Origin: Streptomyces roseifaciens | GTDB lineage: Bacteria; Actinomycetota; Actinomycetes; Streptomycetales; Streptomycetaceae | Direction of reading: 5' to 3' | Length of the DNA stretch: 64,000 nt | Assembly: GCF_001445655.1 (NCBI RefSeq) | Contig: NZ_LNBE01000004.1 | Coordinates: 2,108,001-2,172,000 of the forward strand | Shown here: positions 16,377 through 24,797 of the stretch, in pieces | Layout: every line of letters begins with the position of its first letter | Numbering within the stretch: the stretch's first letter is position 1 | Translations under genes and position numbers: made by a program | Notes under the pieces: model-generated | Seen by the model: only the letters and a program-made list of their open reading frames with translations | Database searches by the model: none | Told to the model about the DNA's origin: nothing

Positions 16377-18440
16377 TCACCCCAACTGCTGTGGCAGCGG
16401 CTCTGCGTGAAGCACCGTCAGCCCCGACACCGCACGCGTCAGCGCCACGTACAGCCGGCGCAGCCCCGTCCGCTCGTCCGGCTCGCCTGCGACGACCGCC
16501 GCCGGCTCGTCCAGGACCACGTAGTCGTACTCCAGGCCCTTCGCCAGCGAGGCCGGCACCAGCGTCAGGCGGGCCTCCGCCGTCGTCTCCTCGCCCGGGG
16601 ACAGGTGCGGCAGGCCCGCCGCCGCCAGCAGCGCGCCCAGCGCCTCGATCCGCGCGTCCGCCGCGATCAGGCCGATCGACCCCTCCCGCTCCAGCGACTC
16701 CCGGCACGCGGCCACGACCGCCGCGTCCAGCTCCCCGCCGGGCACCGCGCGCACCGCGAAGTCGCCCGCCGCCTCACGGACGGACGTGGCCTCGGCCAGG
16801 CCGGGGGCGATGGCGGGCAGCAGCCGCGACGCGTAGGCGATCACCTCGCGCGGCACGCGGAAGCCCTGCGTGAGCTCCTCCACCGCGGCCTCCGGCTTGC
16901 CGAGGTGCGTGAGCGCCTCCTGCCAACTGGCCGTCGCCCACGGCGTCGTGCCCTGCGCGAGGTCGCCGAGGATCGTCGCGGAACCGGTCGTGCAGCGCCG
17001 GCCCACCGCGCGGTACTGCATGGGGGAGAGGTCCTGGGCCTCGTCCAGGACCACGTGGCCCAGCGACGCCGTCCGCGCCACCAGGTCCGCCGCCTCGTCG
17101 ATCAGCACCGCGTCCGCCGCCGACCACTTCGCCGACTTCACGCCGCGCGCCGGCTTCGCCCACCGGATCTCCGCCTGCTCCTCCGCCGAGAGCACCCCGT
17201 CCGCGTGCTCCGCCAGGAACTCCGCGTCGGACAGCAGCCGCAGCACCAGCTTCACCGGATCGACCGCGGGCCACACCGCCTTGACGGCCGCCTTCACGGC
17301 GGCGTTGCGTGCGACCGCGTCCTGCACCCGGTCGTCCGGCGCCTCGCCCGCCTGCTCCATGCGCACCAGCACGGCGTGCGCGATCCGCTGCGGCAGGGCC
17401 TCGCGGGCGGCGCCGTAGCGGATGTCGCGGTCCAGGAGCTCGCGGACGATCTCCTCGATCTCGTACGCGGGCACCCGCCACCGCCGCGAGCCGCGCACGA
17501 CGACCACGGACTCCTCCGGCATCGTCACCCCGGAGCGCACGGCGCGCCGCAGCACCTCCGCCATGCGGGCGTCGCCCTTGATGCGGGCGGCCTCCGCGCC
17601 GTCCGTGCCGCGCACCTCCACGTGCGCGACGAGGTCGTCGACCGTCGCCTGCGCCACGTTCAACTCGCCCAGCGCGGGCAGAACTTGCTCGATGTAGTGC
17701 AGGAACGACCGGTTCGGTCCGATGACCAGCGTGCCCGTGCGGGCGAGGCGCTCGCGGTGCGCGTAGAGCAGATAGGCCACACGGTGCAGGCCGACCGCGG
17801 TCTTCCCGGTGCCGGGAGCCCCCTGGACGCACACCGTGCCGCCGATCCCCGCACGGACGATCTCGTCCTGCTCCGGCTGGATCGTGGCCACGATGTCCCG
17901 CATGGGGCCCACGCGCGGCCGCTCGATCTCCGCCTGCAGCAGCTTGCTGGCCTGGTCGGCGCCGGACGTGTCGGTGAGGTCCTCGTCCTCGTACGCGGTG
18001 AGTTCGCCGCCCGTGTAGCCGAAGCGACGGCGCATCCGCACGTCCATCGGCTCCTTCTTGGACGCCCGGTAGAACGGCTGCGAGACGGGCGCGCGCCAGT
18101 CGATCACCATCGGGTCGCCGTCCGCGTCGTGCACGTGGCGGCGGCCGATGTAGAACTGCTCGCCCTCGGCCCCTTCGGCCTGGTCCGCGCCCGGCGCGTG
18201 CGTGTAGTCCAAGCGCCCGAAGAACAGCGGGGTGTGCGCGAGATCGGCCAGCGCCGTGATGCGGTCCTCGATCTGCCGCTCCAGGACGGCGGCGTTGACC
18301 CAGTTCGCGGTGACGTCCTTGATGTCCAGGGCCTCGACGTCCTCCCGCATCGCGCGCAGGGCGGCGCGGGAGGAGGAGAGGTGGGTGCGCTCCCGCTCCA
18401 GGGGGTCGTTCGCGTGGGTGGTCACTTGCGGCGCGGGCAC
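16377..18440 (-). CDS. helR: HelD/HelR-type UvrD-like helicase (RNA polymerase recycling)
   Basis: 687 aa. SF1 helicase architecture with Walker A GAPGTGKT (207-214), Walker B VVLDEAQDLSP near residue 466 and late motifs QGFRVPREV and LRRLYVALTRAVSGL. The N-terminal 180 residues, including an early coiled coil and FYIGRRHVHDADGDPMVIDWRAPVS, are diagnostic of the HelD class that rescues stalled RNA polymerase. Actinobacterial HelR members can confer rifamycin tolerance. The GTG start at 18440 is well supported by GGAGG 9 nt upstream. Antibiotic protection is inference only; no rifamycin-associated promoter element was found. Confidence 0.85.
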   Translation of the reverse strand: MPAPQVTTHANDPLERERTHLSSSRAALRAMREDVEALDIKDVTANWVNAAVLERQIEDRITALADLAHTPLFFGRLDYTHAPGADQAEGAEGEQFYIGRRHVHDADGDPMVIDWRAPVSQPFYRASKKEPMDVRMRRRFGYTGGELTAYEDEDLTDTSGADQASKLLQAEIERPRVGPMRDIVATIQPEQDEIVRAGIGGTVCVQGAPGTGKTAVGLHRVAYLLYAHRERLARTGTLVIGPNRSFLHYIEQVLPALGELNVAQATVDDLVAHVEVRGTDGAEAARIKGDARMAEVLRRAVRSGVTMPEESVVVVRGSRRWRVPAYEIEEIVRELLDRDIRYGAAREALPQRIAHAVLVRMEQAGEAPDDRVQDAVARNAAVKAAVKAVWPAVDPVKLVLRLLSDAEFLAEHADGVLSAEEQAEIRWAKPARGVKSAKWSAADAVLIDEAADLVARTASLGHVVLDEAQDLSPMQYRAVGRRCTTGSATILGDLAQGTTPWATASWQEALTHLGKPEAAVEELTQGFRVPREVIAYASRLLPAIAPGLAEATSVREAAGDFAVRAVPGGELDAAVVAACRESLEREGSIGLIAADARIEALGALLAAAGLPHLSPGEETTAEARLTLVPASLAKGLEYDYVVLDEPAAVVAGEPDERTGLRRLYVALTRAVSGLTVLHAEPLPQQLG

Positions 18441-18759
18441 GGCAGAGCCTCCAGACGTACGGGGGACGATCGGAAGCCGCCGGTTTCCGTCCGGTCGGCG
18501 GCCGCGCTCCGTGCGGTGGACGCTGCGGGAGGCGGGCGGGAAGGGGAGATTCTAGTCAGCGGGCCGGGGGCGTGCGAGCGATTTTCCCGCGCTCCCCAGG
18601 GGCGTTTCAGGGTCGTCCCCGGGGCCGCCCCCAGGGACGTCCTCAGGGTCGGCGTCCACCTCCCGTAGGACGCCATGATCCTCGGGTCGTACGCGCGGGC
18701 CTGCGCTTTTACACCGGCAGGCCGATGTCCGGGGCGCGGCGGGGAACCATCATGGAGAC
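18441..18759. other. Divergent intergenic region upstream of helR
   Basis: 319 nt between helR and the small gene at 18760. No credible longer gene. It contains the helR ribosome site at its left edge and a run of GGGACGTCC/CCTCAGGG-like short repeats at 18600-18660. I looked for a rifamycin-associated palindrome of the GGGGCTTGC type and did not find one. Confidence 0.4.
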
Positions 18760-18900
18760 ATGAACACAGCAACCGTGAACCCGGACTCCGCCGCCGACGC
18801 GTCCCCCCTCGCGCACGCCCTCCGTGCGATCAAGGCCTTCGCCGGCGCGGCCGTCAGCGTCGTCGTCCTCGGGCAGTACGCGGACGGCCGCAGGGCCTGA
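18760..18900 (+). CDS. Small conserved-looking protein, 46 aa
   Basis: Begins MNTATVNPDSAADASPLA and ends VVLGQYADGRRA. Codon third positions are almost all G/C, as in real genes, and the end LGQYADGR looks constrained rather than random. A GGAG lies only 2 nt before the ATG, which is tight. The stop codon is the first base pair of a 9-bp terminator-like hairpin, which supports a transcribed gene ending here. Function unknown; a helical, Ala-rich central segment (AIKAFAGAAVSVVV) may be amphipathic. Confidence 0.5.
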   Translation: MNTATVNPDSAADASPLAHALRAIKAFAGAAVSVVVLGQYADGRRA

Positions 18901-18931
18901 CCCCGGCTCTCCTCCGTACGAGGCCGGGGTC
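18899..18931. terminator. Hairpin terminator between small gene and XPB helicase gene
   Basis: GACCCCGGC (18899-18907) pairs with GCCGGGGTC (18923-18931). It starts on the stop codon of the small gene and lies just beyond the XPB helicase stop, so it may act in both directions. Confidence 0.65.
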
Positions 18932-18948
18932 GTGCGCGGCCGTACGGC

Positions 18949-20595
18949 TTACGCCTCCTCGCCCGCGAGCAGCGAGTCCGCGTCCACGATGCGGTACGCG
19001 TAACCCTGCTCGGCCAGGAACCGCTGCCGGTGCGCCGCGAAGTCCTGGTCGACGGTGTCCCGGGCGACCACCGAGTAGAAGCGCGCCTCGTGCCCGTCCG
19101 CCTTCGGGCGCAGCACCCGGCCGAGGCGCTGTGCCTCCTCCTGCCGGGAGCCGAACGTGCCCGACACCTGGATGGCGACCGTCGCCTCCGGAAGGTCGAT
19201 GGAGAAGTTCGCGACCTTCGAGACCACGAGCACCGAGATCTCGCCCTGCCGGAAGGCGTCGAAGAGCTTCTCGCGCTGGGCATTGCTGGTCTCGCCCTTG
19301 ATCACGGGCGCGTCGAGGTGCTCGCCGAGCTCGTCGAGCTGGTCGATGTACTGCCCGATGACCAGCGTCTGCTCGCCCTGGTGCCGGGCCACCAGCGCCT
19401 CCGTGACGCGCCGCTTCGTGGCGGTCGTCGCGCAGTAGCGGTACTTCTCCTCCGTCTCGGCCGTCGCGTAGGCGAGCCGCTCGGAGTCCGTGAGGTTGAC
19501 GCGCACCTCCACGCAGTCGGCCGGCGCGATGTAGCCCTGCGCCTCGATCTCCTTCCACGGCGCGTCGAAGCGCTTCGGGCCGATGAGGGAGAAGACGTCG
19601 GACTCGCGCCCGTCCTCGCGCACGAGCGTCGCCGTCAGGCCGAGCCGCCGCCGCGCCTGCAGGTCGGCCGTGAACTTGAAGACCGGCGCCGGCAGCAGGT
19701 GCACCTCGTCGTAGACGACCAGGCCCCAGTCGCGGGAGTCGAACAGCTCCAGGTGCGGGTAGATGCCCTTCCGCTTGGTCGTGAGGACCTGGTACGTGGC
19801 GATGGTGACCGGCCGGATCTCCTTCTTCGTACCGCTGTACTCGCCGATCTCGTCCTCGGTCAGCGACGTGCGCCTCACCAGCTCGTGCTTCCACTGCCGC
19901 GCCGAGACCGTGTTCGTGACGAGGATCAGCGTGGTCGCCTTGGCCTTGGCCATCGCACCGGCGCCCACGAGCGTCTTGCCCGCGCCGCAGGGCAGCACGA
20001 CCACGCCCGAACCGCCGTGCCAGAACCCCTCGACGGCCTGCTGCTGGTACGGCCGCAGCGCCCAGCCGTCCTCCGCCAGCTCGATCGGGTGCGCCTCGCC
20101 GTCCACGTACCCGGCCAGGTCCTCCGCCGGCCAGCCCAGCTTCAGCAGCGTCTGCTTGATCTGCCCGCGCTCGGAGGGGTGCACGGCGACCGTGTCCGGG
20201 TCGATCCGGGCGCCGACGAGCGGCTGGATCTTCTTCGAGCGGAGGATCTCCTCCAGGACGGGGCGGTCCGTCGACTCCAGGACCAGCCCGTGCGTGGGGT
20301 GCTTGAGCAGCCGCAGCCGTCCGTAGCGGTCCATCGTCTCCGCGATGTCGACGAGGAGGGAGTGCGGGACGGGGTAGCGCGAGTACGTGACGAGGGCGTC
20401 GACGACCTGCTCGGCGTCGTGCCCGGCCGCCCGGGCGTTCCACAGGCCCAGCGGGGTGACCCGGTAGGTGTGGATGTGCTCCGGGGCGCGCTCCAGCTCG
20501 GCGAAGGGGGCGATGGCGCGACGGCATGCGTCGGCCTGCTCGTGGTCCACCTCCAGGAGCAGCGTCTTGTCGCTCTGGACGATCAAGCAGGACAC
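18949..20595 (-). CDS. XPB-type DNA repair helicase
   Basis: 548 aa SF2 helicase. The damage-recognition-like N-terminal domain (to about 170) is followed by RPYQQQAVEGF, Walker A PCGAGKT (202-208), DEVH (296-299), the SAT-like GLTATLVREDGR with the RED motif typical of XPB, and the C-terminal QRLGRVLRPK. It unwinds or translocates on damaged DNA. The GTG at 20595 has GGAGG 5 nt upstream and was chosen over upstream in-frame starts. The helicase-associated protein gene lies 189 nt upstream in the same direction, probably a functional partner. Confidence 0.93.
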   Translation of the reverse strand: MSCLIVQSDKTLLLEVDHEQADACRRAIAPFAELERAPEHIHTYRVTPLGLWNARAAGHDAEQVVDALVTYSRYPVPHSLLVDIAETMDRYGRLRLLKHPTHGLVLESTDRPVLEEILRSKKIQPLVGARIDPDTVAVHPSERGQIKQTLLKLGWPAEDLAGYVDGEAHPIELAEDGWALRPYQQQAVEGFWHGGSGVVVLPCGAGKTLVGAGAMAKAKATTLILVTNTVSARQWKHELVRRTSLTEDEIGEYSGTKKEIRPVTIATYQVLTTKRKGIYPHLELFDSRDWGLVVYDEVHLLPAPVFKFTADLQARRRLGLTATLVREDGRESDVFSLIGPKRFDAPWKEIEAQGYIAPADCVEVRVNLTDSERLAYATAETEEKYRYCATTATKRRVTEALVARHQGEQTLVIGQYIDQLDELGEHLDAPVIKGETSNAQREKLFDAFRQGEISVLVVSKVANFSIDLPEATVAIQVSGTFGSRQEEAQRLGRVLRPKADGHEARFYSVVARDTVDQDFAAHRQRFLAEQGYAYRIVDADSLLAGEEA

Positions 20596-20784
20596 TCGTA
20601 CCTCCACAACCGGGCCCGGCCGGCCCACCGCGCCAAACTCCCGAGTCTACTTGCTCGAACGTGGAGCCGGGGTGGAACGCCGGGGTGGAACGGGGCACGA
20701 CCGTTTGCGCACGGGCCGTCCGGGGGGGCGCGCCGGGCCGCGGGGGCGGGGGTGGCTGGTCGGGCCGGGCCGCGGCGCCGGGGG

Positions 20785-23334
20785 TCAGGCGTGTTCGTCC
20801 GCCAGTTCGGCCACGCCTGTGATCCGGTGCAGGGGGTACGTGCGGACCTCGTCCGCCGTGTGGTCGTAGCCGGTCACGAAGCCGCCCTCGACGCGCACCG
20901 GGGCGATGACGCGCTGGCTCGCCGCGCCCTCCGCGTTCACGTAGCCGATCCACACCGCGGCGCCCGTGAGCACCGCGGCCTGCATCGTGGCGAGGGTGTC
21001 CGCGGAGGTGGTGCGGGGCAGGCCGCCGTCGGCCGGGGCGGGGGCGGCGACCGGCTTGCGCTCGGCCGTGGAGGCCAGGTCCCCCGCGCGGATCGCCCGC
21101 ACCGCGGCGCCCAGCAGCGTCTCGTCGGGGACCGGCGGGCCCTCCGGGACGGGGGCCGGGGCGGTGCGCTGCGGAGTGCGGCGGGCGTCGGCGCGGGTGA
21201 CTACGACGTCGCCCTCGGCCGACTCGGCCGCCGGGGCGTACCCCATGGCCCGCAGGCCCTCCAGGAGGGCGTCCGGCGCGACCTGCGCGGCGAGCACGGT
21301 GGGGGCGAGGCGGCGCAGCCGCAGCGGGGCGGAGCGGCGGTCGGCGAGGATCTCGGCGAGCATCGCCTCGTCGTCGCAGCGCAGGTAGGAGGAGGCGGCG
21401 CCGACGCGCAGCCGGCCGTGGCGGCGGGCCACGTCGTCGATCAGGTAGGCCAGCGGCTGGGGCACGGGCGTACGGGAGTGCTCCGTGAGGAACGCCTTCA
21501 GGTCGGACGCGGTCTGCCCGGCGTCCAGCGCGCGGCGCACGGACGCGGGCGTGAAGCGGTAGACCGTGGCGCCGCCCTTGGACTCGACGTCCGCGAGGAC
21601 CCCGAGCACCTGGGCGAGCGGCCGCCTCAAGGGGCCCGGGGCGACGGCCGTCAGGTCGGCCTGGAGCAGGATGTGGTCGAGTGGCTCCGGCAGCAGCGGG
21701 GCCAGCAGGGCGGCCGCCCGTACGGCGCAGGCGCCCTGCTCGGCGTCGCTGAGCGGGAATGCGGGCTCCGTGCCCTCCGGTCCCGCCGGCCTCTCCGGCC
21801 TCTCGGGTCCCTCCGGCTTTTCCGGCCCCAGCAGGGCGCGGCCCGGGGCGGACAGGGCGCCGCGGTTGGTCACGCCCAGCAGCTCGGCCTCGGCCAGCGC
21901 CCAGCGGGCCAGGCGGGTGCGCAGGTCCTCCGTGCCGGGCTCGGCAGGCGTCCGCGGGGGGCGCTCCCAGTGCATGCGGTCCAGCAGCGTGTCCGCGGTG
22001 ACCGAGGCGCCCGGCGGGAGCGTGGCCAGGAGGGCGAGGGCGCGGTGGCGGACCTCGGGCGCGGGCGAGCGGTCCAGCTCCGCGGCGAGGACGTTGAGGG
22101 GCCGGCCCTTGGCGTCCCGGCTGCCCACCAGGCCCGGGGTGCGGGTGGCCGCGAGCCAGGCCGTGGCCAGGCGGGCCCAGCGCTGCTCGGCGGGCAGGTG
22201 CAGCCAGTCGTCGAAAGCGGGCGTGGGGGCGTAGCGCTCGTCGACCTCGCCGTCGGAGGCGAGCAGCCCCGCCGCGTACGCCAGCTCGATCCAGAAGGCC
22301 GCCGCCTCCTCGGTGGTGTCGAGGACGGCCGCGGCGCGCTTGAGGTCGCGCACGCTCAGGCCGCCCGCGCGCAGCACGAGCGGGCCGTCGGACTCCCAGG
22401 CGGCAAGCAGGTCCTCCACCGTCCCCAGGGCCGTGAACGCCTGGCCGGCGGCCGCCGCGTCCACCGTGCGGGCGGAGTGCGGAGTGGCGGGCGCCAGCTC
22501 GGGTGCCACCGGCTCGGGCGTACGGTGCGCGCGGCCGCCGCGCAGGTGCAGGGCCGCCTCGCGGGGCAGGACCACGTTGCCGGGCGAGGCTGGCAGCAGC
22601 AGGCCGCGGTCGAGCAGCCAGCGCAGGTGCGGGGCGGGATCGGCGGTGACCGTGCCGTAGGGCGGGCCCCACACCAACCTGCCCAGGACCGCTGTGGCCT
22701 CCGCGGGCGCACCCGCCAGCAGCTCCGCCATCCGGGTGCGGTCCTCGAACACGGTCGTGAGCGCGGCGACCGCCGACACCGGGTCGTGCGTCCCCGGCAG
22801 CCCCGCCGCCGCGATGATCTGCTGCAGCCGGCCCGGCGACATGCCCGCCGTGGCCTCCGCCACGGTCGGGCCGAGGCCGGTGGGGGAGGGGTGCGCCGGG
22901 CTCGGCGCCAGCAGCTCGCGGACGGTGCGGACCAGACGCAGCCGGTCCTCGCCGCCCCAGACCAGGGCCTGCTCGCGCAAGGTGGCCAGGGCGCGGGGCA
23001 GGGCCTCGGCGATGCGCGGGTCGCCGGGGGCGTCCCCGGTCATCAGGGCCGCGAGAGTGCCGTACGGGCACGGGTCCGGGGCGACGGCGAGGGCCTCGGC
23101 CGCCTGCAGGGCGAAGCGGTCCAGGCGCTCCAGGGCGCGCACGACGGAGGCGCGGGTGCCCGCGCGGGTCGCCAGCTGGGTCAGATCGCCCGGCACGGGA
23201 TTGAGGAGATCGGGGCGGGCCCGCAGCAGGCCCGCGAGCGCCCCGTCGGGCCGCGCCCGCAACTCCTCGGCCAGCGTCCGCGGCCCGCCGCGCGCGGCCC
23301 CGCCGCTACTGCCTGTCTCCCGCGGTGTGGTCAT
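20785..23334 (-). CDS. Helicase-associated (helicase C-terminal/WYL-like) domain protein
   Basis: 849 aa. It resembles the large actinobacterial 'helicase-associated domain' proteins found next to XPB. The N-terminal part has winged-helix-like segments (LTQLATRAGTRASVVRALERL), the middle is Ala/Leu-rich helical repeat, and the C-terminal ~80 residues look WYL-like (IGYVNAEGAAS, PVRVEGGFVTGYDHTAD, YPLHRITGV). No Walker motifs are visible, so it is not itself an ATPase. Probably a DNA-binding partner of the XPB helicase downstream. ATG at 23334. Confidence 0.8.
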   Translation of the reverse strand: MTTPRETGSSGGAARGGPRTLAEELRARPDGALAGLLRARPDLLNPVPGDLTQLATRAGTRASVVRALERLDRFALQAAEALAVAPDPCPYGTLAALMTGDAPGDPRIAEALPRALATLREQALVWGGEDRLRLVRTVRELLAPSPAHPSPTGLGPTVAEATAGMSPGRLQQIIAAAGLPGTHDPVSAVAALTTVFEDRTRMAELLAGAPAEATAVLGRLVWGPPYGTVTADPAPHLRWLLDRGLLLPASPGNVVLPREAALHLRGGRAHRTPEPVAPELAPATPHSARTVDAAAAGQAFTALGTVEDLLAAWESDGPLVLRAGGLSVRDLKRAAAVLDTTEEAAAFWIELAYAAGLLASDGEVDERYAPTPAFDDWLHLPAEQRWARLATAWLAATRTPGLVGSRDAKGRPLNVLAAELDRSPAPEVRHRALALLATLPPGASVTADTLLDRMHWERPPRTPAEPGTEDLRTRLARWALAEAELLGVTNRGALSAPGRALLGPEKPEGPERPERPAGPEGTEPAFPLSDAEQGACAVRAAALLAPLLPEPLDHILLQADLTAVAPGPLRRPLAQVLGVLADVESKGGATVYRFTPASVRRALDAGQTASDLKAFLTEHSRTPVPQPLAYLIDDVARRHGRLRVGAASSYLRCDDEAMLAEILADRRSAPLRLRRLAPTVLAAQVAPDALLEGLRAMGYAPAAESAEGDVVVTRADARRTPQRTAPAPVPEGPPVPDETLLGAAVRAIRAGDLASTAERKPVAAPAPADGGLPRTTSADTLATMQAAVLTGAAVWIGYVNAEGAASQRVIAPVRVEGGFVTGYDHTADEVRTYPLHRITGVAELADEHA

Positions 23335-23486
23335 TCTGTTTACGGTACCGGGTCGAGCGCCGCAGGCCAGGGGGTTGCGGGGCGCTGCGGCGGTGCGGGG
23401 GCGGTGCGGGGGCGCCGGTGCGCGGGGCGCCGCCGGTGGGTGGGGGGTGCCGGTGCGCGGGGCGCTGCCAGTGCGTGGGGGTGCCG

Positions 23487-23986
23487 GTGCGCGGGGCGGC
23501 TTCCCTGAGCCGCGTCGTCATCGACCGTTCCCAGCAGACCGAACTCGGCCAGGCGCTCATGGCCGAGCTGCACGTGACCTACAGCGACGACCTCGAAGCC
23601 TGACCAAGCCACCGACGCCGGCGGGAACGACGACGGGAGGTGTCGGGGGCGCAGGGGTGGGGGTTCGGGGCGCTGACGTGTATTTGTGGGCCCAATCTCC
23701 GGGCACGCACGACATCAGGGGGTCCGGGCCCGTAAATATACGGCCCCGGACCCCCTGATGTCGTGCGTGCCCGGAGATTGGGCCCACAAATACACGTCAG
23801 CGCCCCGAACCCCCACCCCTGCGCCCCCGACACCTCCCGTCGTCGTTCCCGCCGGCGTCGGTGGCTTGGTCAGGCTTCGAGGTCGTCGCTGTAGGTCACG
23901 TGCAGCTCGGCCATGAGCGCCTGGCCGAGTTCGGTCTGCTGGGAACGGTCGATGACGACGCGGCTCAGGGAAGCCGCCCCGCGCAC
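23487..23986. repeat. 500-bp near-perfect palindrome (arms 248 bp, loop 4 nt)
   Basis: Left arm 23487-23734 and right arm 23739-23986 are reverse complements with one mismatch by my reading (GGGCCC against GGCCCC close to the centre); loop AATA. The right arm holds the last 39 codons of the pentapeptide gene and its 3' flank; the left arm is an inverted copy of these, so a 36-residue C-terminal fragment of that protein is encoded again on the plus strand (to 23603). The outer left boundary falls in a GC-rich stretch (23400-23495) carrying repeated GGTGCGCGGGGCG, which also matches the right boundary. No transposase or target-site duplication seen. The rest of the 535-nt gap (23335-23486) holds only those GC-rich repeats. 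Confidence 0.97.
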
Positions 23987-24553
23987 GGCGGAGAGATCGT
24001 TGCCGCGAAGGTCGAGCCGCTGGTACCGGCCGGGGTTGAACTCGGTGTTCCGCAGAGTGCAGTCGCTGAGGACCGCGTCGCTCAGGTCGCAGTCGGTGAA
24101 TGTGGCTTCGGAGAGTGAGCAACGGGAGAAGACGGTCGGGCCGACGGCGCGGACCTTGGTGAAGGCGGTGAAATCGAGCTTGCAGGATTCGAACAGCACA
24201 TGGTCGAGGGTGAGGCCGTCGAGGGCCGCGCCCAAGAGCTTGCAATGGCGGAACACGACGCGGGTCAGCTTGCTCTCGGTCCATCGGGCCGAGCCCAGGT
24301 CGCAGGCGTCGATCTCGACCGAATGCAGGTTTACCCGTTCCAGCCGCAGGCGTGCCGTGTGCAGGTTTGTGATGCGGCCGGTGATGAGTTGCACGTCGGC
24401 GTGGTCGAGGTCGCGCAAGTCCGCGTCGGCGTAGTGGAAGTCCTGGACACTGCCGTGAGCCCTCTCCAGGGATTGAACGCGGTGCAGGTACAGGCCTGGC
24501 TCGGCGAGGTCGGGTACGACGATTCGGGCACGGCCGAAGAGGAGGTGGTCCAC
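23870..24553 (-). CDS. Pentapeptide-repeat protein in the RiPP operon
   Basis: 227 aa. From about residue 35 to 190 it shows five-residue periodicity with central Leu/Phe (ADADLRDLDHADVQL, CKLLGAALDGLTLDHVLF, DCDLSDAVLSDCTLRN), predicting a right-handed quadrilateral beta helix. Such proteins can mimic DNA and protect gyrase, or act as scaffolds. It lies 64 nt downstream of the precursor peptide gene on the same strand, so it belongs to that operon; self-protection or a maturation role are both possible. Its last 39 codons are duplicated in inverted orientation next door. Confidence 0.85.
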   Translation of the reverse strand: MDHLLFGRARIVVPDLAEPGLYLHRVQSLERAHGSVQDFHYADADLRDLDHADVQLITGRITNLHTARLRLERVNLHSVEIDACDLGSARWTESKLTRVVFRHCKLLGAALDGLTLDHVLFESCKLDFTAFTKVRAVGPTVFSRCSLSEATFTDCDLSDAVLSDCTLRNTEFNPGRYQRLDLRGNDLSAVRGAASLSRVVIDRSQQTELGQALMAELHVTYSDDLEA

Positions 24554-24617
24554 AGGACTCCGAGGGGTGGACGAGAGGGGTGTGGGCCGCCGAGGAGCGG
24601 CCCCACCGCCGGGGAAG

Positions 24618-24797
24618 CTACTTGGTCTTCTTGTTCCAGTTATCCCAGGTGGTCCGGTTGTCGAACTGTGGTGTGATGTTGTCCCAGGTGGGTCGATTAT
24701 CGAATCCGCCCCCCGGGGCAGTCGGCGACAAGGCCATCAGTGTTTGCAGGGCGTCCTTCGAGGCACGTACGCGGTCAGTGGCAGTGGGCGTCGGCAT
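24618..24797 (-). CDS. amcA: RiPP precursor peptide with FDN/WDN cyclophane motifs
   Basis: 59 aa. Leader residues 1-30 contain an amphipathic helix (DALQTLMAL, 15-23) and end in Gly-Gly-Gly at 29-31. The core has aromatic-X-Asn motifs F32-D-N34, W38-D-N40, F45-D-N47, W51-D-N53 and then W54-N-K56. The block FDNR-x-T-WDN occurs twice with a 13-residue period. Aromatic-X-X motifs of this form are the substrates of three-residue cyclophane (triceptide) radical SAM enzymes. AAGGAG lies 9 nt before the ATG. The gene overlaps the end of the maturase gene by 23 nt. The name follows the 'multiple cyclophane-containing RiPP AmcA' family as remembered, and is tentative. Confidence 0.85.
   Translation of the reverse strand: MPTPTATDRVRASKDALQTLMALSPTAPGGGFDNRPTWDNITPQFDNRTTWDNWNKKTK

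Noticed and set aside
18441..18759. Rifamycin-associated element upstream of helR
   Set aside because: I looked for the GGGGCTTGC-type palindrome known upstream of some helR genes and did not find it.
23325..23603. Plus-strand protein ending like the pentapeptide protein
   Set aside because: Its C-terminus is the inverted copy created by the palindrome; the upstream part is GC-rich repeat sequence, so it is not a real gene.
23487..23986. Insertion sequence or phage attachment site
   Set aside because: No transposase or integrase, no target duplication; the arms consist of local gene-end sequence.
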